The notes under the pieces are model-generated. The model did no database searches. It worked only from the letters and a program-made list of their open reading frames with translations, and had not been told where the DNA came from. 8,061 bases of DNA from Actinobacteria bacterium UBA3028. Lineage in GTDB: Bacteria; Actinomycetota; Actinomycetes; Nanopelagicales; Nanopelagicaceae. The translations under genes and the position numbers were made by a program. Positions 6,468 to 8,061 of this stretch are shown here, one piece after another; within the stretch, counting starts at the first letter, position 1; every line of letters starts with the position of its first letter. The stretch lies in the NCBI GenBank assembly GCA_002367715.1, contig DFDL01000062.1:1-8061 (forward strand), written 5' to 3'.

Positions 6468-7139
6468 TTAGGAAGGTTGTTTCTCTGAAGGGACAAATCT
6501 ATCCGCTGCAATTATGGCAACTAAGAGTGCGCCACCGATAAATACGCCACCGAGCAAATCTGAGAACCAGTGCGTATTTCTGATTAATGAAACTACAACT
6601 ACGGTGGCTGTAATTAGGCCAACAATTGGATAGAGCTTTAACCCTTGAAATGGCGCCCGGTTTGTATATCGATAGATTAAATATGCTAAAAGTCCCCAAC
6701 TCAAGAGCGCATTGGAAGCATGTCCGCTTGGATATGACATCCCACCTGCCTGTAGCACATCAATATATAACCGAGGTTTAGTCCGGCCGATAATCAATTT
6801 TGTAGCACCAACGACAAGGTTTAGTGATAAAACTGCCAGAAGCGAGAGATTAAAAGGGCGAAAAGATTTAAAGCGCCAACCAATAATCGCAGATGAGATC
6901 AGAAGAATAGTTGCAGTAAGCCAGCGCAAACCTAGATCATCTAAGGCAATTAGAATATGGCCAGCGAAGCCTTCGAACTGAGGATTCTTAAGATTAAGAA
7001 TGTAATGATCTAATTCATAGAGCCAACCTCTGGTCAGTACTTGTTGGGTTATAAATGCAAAACCTAAGAAGAGAAGTCCAGAGACACGAAGGGCATGAAA
7101 CATTTCCTGGCGGCGGCGGGCTAGTTGTTCTGTAGTCAT
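6468..7139 (-). CDS. PAP2-superfamily membrane phosphatase with divergent C1 and C3 motifs
   Basis: This is a 223-residue integral membrane protein with about six hydrophobic segments (near 16-35, 58-86, 98-117, 140-157, 169-184 and 194-211). The central PAP2 motif is canonical: YPSGHASNA, with PSGH at 137-140. The first motif is K114-x6-K121-P, where an Arg-Pro is usual. The third motif has the nucleophile-like His190 and Asp194 in NTHWFSD, but the usual Ser-Arg six to seven residues earlier reads Val-Ser. The family removes phosphate from lipid phosphates or undecaprenyl diphosphate on the outer membrane face. Given glmS and alr nearby, a cell-wall lipid carrier substrate is plausible but unproven. 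I take ATG 7139, one base after the glmS stop; an in-frame TTG at 7148 would add three residues and overlap glmS. Confidence 0.82.
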   Translation of the reverse strand: MTTEQLARRRQEMFHALRVSGLLFLGFAFITQQVLTRGWLYELDHYILNLKNPQFEGFAGHILIALDDLGLRWLTATILLISSAIIGWRFKSFRPFNLSLLAVLSLNLVVGATKLIIGRTKPRLYIDVLQAGGMSYPSGHASNALLSWGLLAYLIYRYTNRAPFQGLKLYPIVGLITATVVVVSLIRNTHWFSDLLGGVFIGGALLVAIIAADRFVPSEKQPS

Positions 7140-7140
7140 T

Positions 7141-8061
7141 TCACTCAACTGTAACTGATTTTGCTAAATTACGAGGTTGGTCTACATCATTTCCCCGGGC
7201 TAGCGCCATCTCATAAGCAATTACTTGAAGCGGAACTACGGCGAGGACTGGTTGCAAAAATTCGTGAGTACTTGGAATTCGAACCATGTGGTTGGCTAAA
7301 GTAACCTCAGCATCGCCAATCACAATTACAACTGCTCCCCGGGCCTTAACCTCAGCAATATTTGATGCCATCTTCTCGGCGAGCAGCGAACCAGTGGTAG
7401 GCATAATCGCTACAACTGGTGTTCCACTTTCAATTAGAGCAATTGGCCCGTGCTTGAGCTCTCCCCCAGCAAATCCTTCGGCATGCATGTATGCAAGTTC
7501 CTTTAACTTCAAAGCACCTTCAAGGGCCGTTGGAAACCCGACATTTCGACCAAGAAAGAGCATTGAAGTTGCAGCGCTGAAATTTCTGGTAAGTGCACGT
7601 AGTGGTTCTACAGTTTCAATTATTTGCTCTACCTTGGCTGGCAATCTACCAAGCTCGTCTTCAATTTCATTAATTAACTCGGCAGACATGGTCCCCCGAG
7701 TTCGCCCGAGATGTAGTCCCAATAAATACATAGCAATTAATTGAGTAGCAAAGGCCTTTGTTGACGCAACTGCAATTTCTGGGCCAGCATGTGTATATAG
7801 AACTGCATCTGCCTCGCGCGCAATAGTTGAGCCATTCGTATTACATACTGCAAATATTCGAGCGCCCTTGGCTTTGGCATATCTCATAGCCATCAAGGTA
7901 TCCATAGTCTCACCTGACTGTGAGATTGGAATTACTAAAGTTTTACTATCAACACTTGGATCCCGGTAGCGATACTCAGATGCTAATTCAACATCTACCG
8001 CTATATCTGCCCATTTTTCTATTGCATACTTTCCAACTAGGCCTGCATTAAATGCAGTACC
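7141..8061 (-). CDS. glmS: Glutamine--fructose-6-phosphate aminotransferase (isomerizing), C-terminal half, cut by window edge
   Basis: GlmS makes glucosamine-6-phosphate from fructose-6-phosphate and glutamine, the first step toward UDP-GlcNAc. The window holds the last 306 residues, and the frame is open to its right edge, so the N-terminal glutaminase domain and part of the first SIS domain lie outside. Visible here are the first SIS domain with SQSGET at 47-52 of the fragment and AVASTKAFATQ at about 97-107. The second SIS domain contains EGALKLKELAYMHAEG from about 181. Glu188 and His204 (in ELKHGP) match the isomerase residues known in E. coli GlmS. The C-terminus PRNLAKSVTVE carries the conserved active-site lysine. 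The internal ATG at 7905 is only Met53 of the fragment, not the start. The stop is one base before the phosphatase ATG. Confidence 0.96.
   Translation of the reverse strand, partial: GTAFNAGLVGKYAIEKWADIAVDVELASEYRYRDPSVDSKTLVIPISQSGETMDTLMAMRYAKAKGARIFAVCNTNGSTIAREADAVLYTHAGPEIAVASTKAFATQLIAMYLLGLHLGRTRGTMSAELINEIEDELGRLPAKVEQIIETVEPLRALTRNFSAATSMLFLGRNVGFPTALEGALKLKELAYMHAEGFAGGELKHGPIALIESGTPVVAIMPTTGSLLAEKMASNIAEVKARGAVVIVIGDAEVTLANHMVRIPSTHEFLQPVLAVVPLQVIAYEMALARGNDVDQPRNLAKSVTVE

Noticed and set aside
7286..7744. 152-codon plus-strand open frame opposite glmS
   Set aside because: It is antisense to conserved SIS-domain sequence and has no recognisable domain, so it is a shadow frame.
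7903..7905. ATG 7905 as the start of a short SIS-domain protein
   Set aside because: The same frame continues upstream without a stop to the window edge and encodes the conserved GlmS sequence through SQSGET, so the ATG is internal.

Overview
The window reads as chromosomal DNA of a small-genome, moderate-to-low GC actinobacterium. By eye the GC content is in the mid-40s percent. The proteins look actinobacterial, GTG starts are frequent, and almost every gene junction is an overlap or a gap of only a few bases. A freshwater Nanopelagicales (acI)-like organism would fit, but this is inference and no marker gene proves it. All nine genes lie on the minus strand, so transcription runs from the high-coordinate end to the low-coordinate end.

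Region 1 (8061 down to about 4996) is a cell-envelope and housekeeping block. It holds the C-terminal half of glmS (glucosamine-6-phosphate synthase, cut by the window edge), a PAP2-family membrane phosphatase, acpS (holo-ACP synthase) and alr (alanine racemase). glmS and alr feed peptidoglycan synthesis with amino sugar and D-alanine. acpS activates acyl carrier protein for lipid synthesis. The phosphatase could act on a lipid phosphate or on undecaprenyl diphosphate.

Region 2 (4999 down to 1580) is a tightly packed LivG-LivF-LivH-LivM cassette: two ATPases and two permeases of a branched-chain/hydrophobic amino acid type (HAAT) ABC importer. Its first gene overlaps the stop of alr in a GTGA junction, so importer and racemase appear to be one translationally coupled unit. 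LivG has a degenerate signature motif and LivF has Gln at its H-loop. These two changes would fall in the same composite ATP site.

Region 3 (1579 down to 38) is a non-coding spacer followed by the substrate-binding protein gene. The spacer is rich in structure: an AT-rich inverted repeat, a perfect GGTATC-A-GATACC palindrome joined to three tandem 11-bp repeats, a tentative promoter, and two perfect hairpins just upstream of the coding start. This suggests that the binding protein has its own promoter and control on top of operon read-through. The binding protein has a signal peptide but no cysteine at all, so it cannot be a lipoprotein.

I found no mobile element, CRISPR array, tRNA, rRNA or convincing intrinsic terminator. 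Overall this is an ordinary core-genome region. The points of interest are the livK control region, the asymmetric ATPase pair, the alr-importer coupling and the non-lipidated binding protein.
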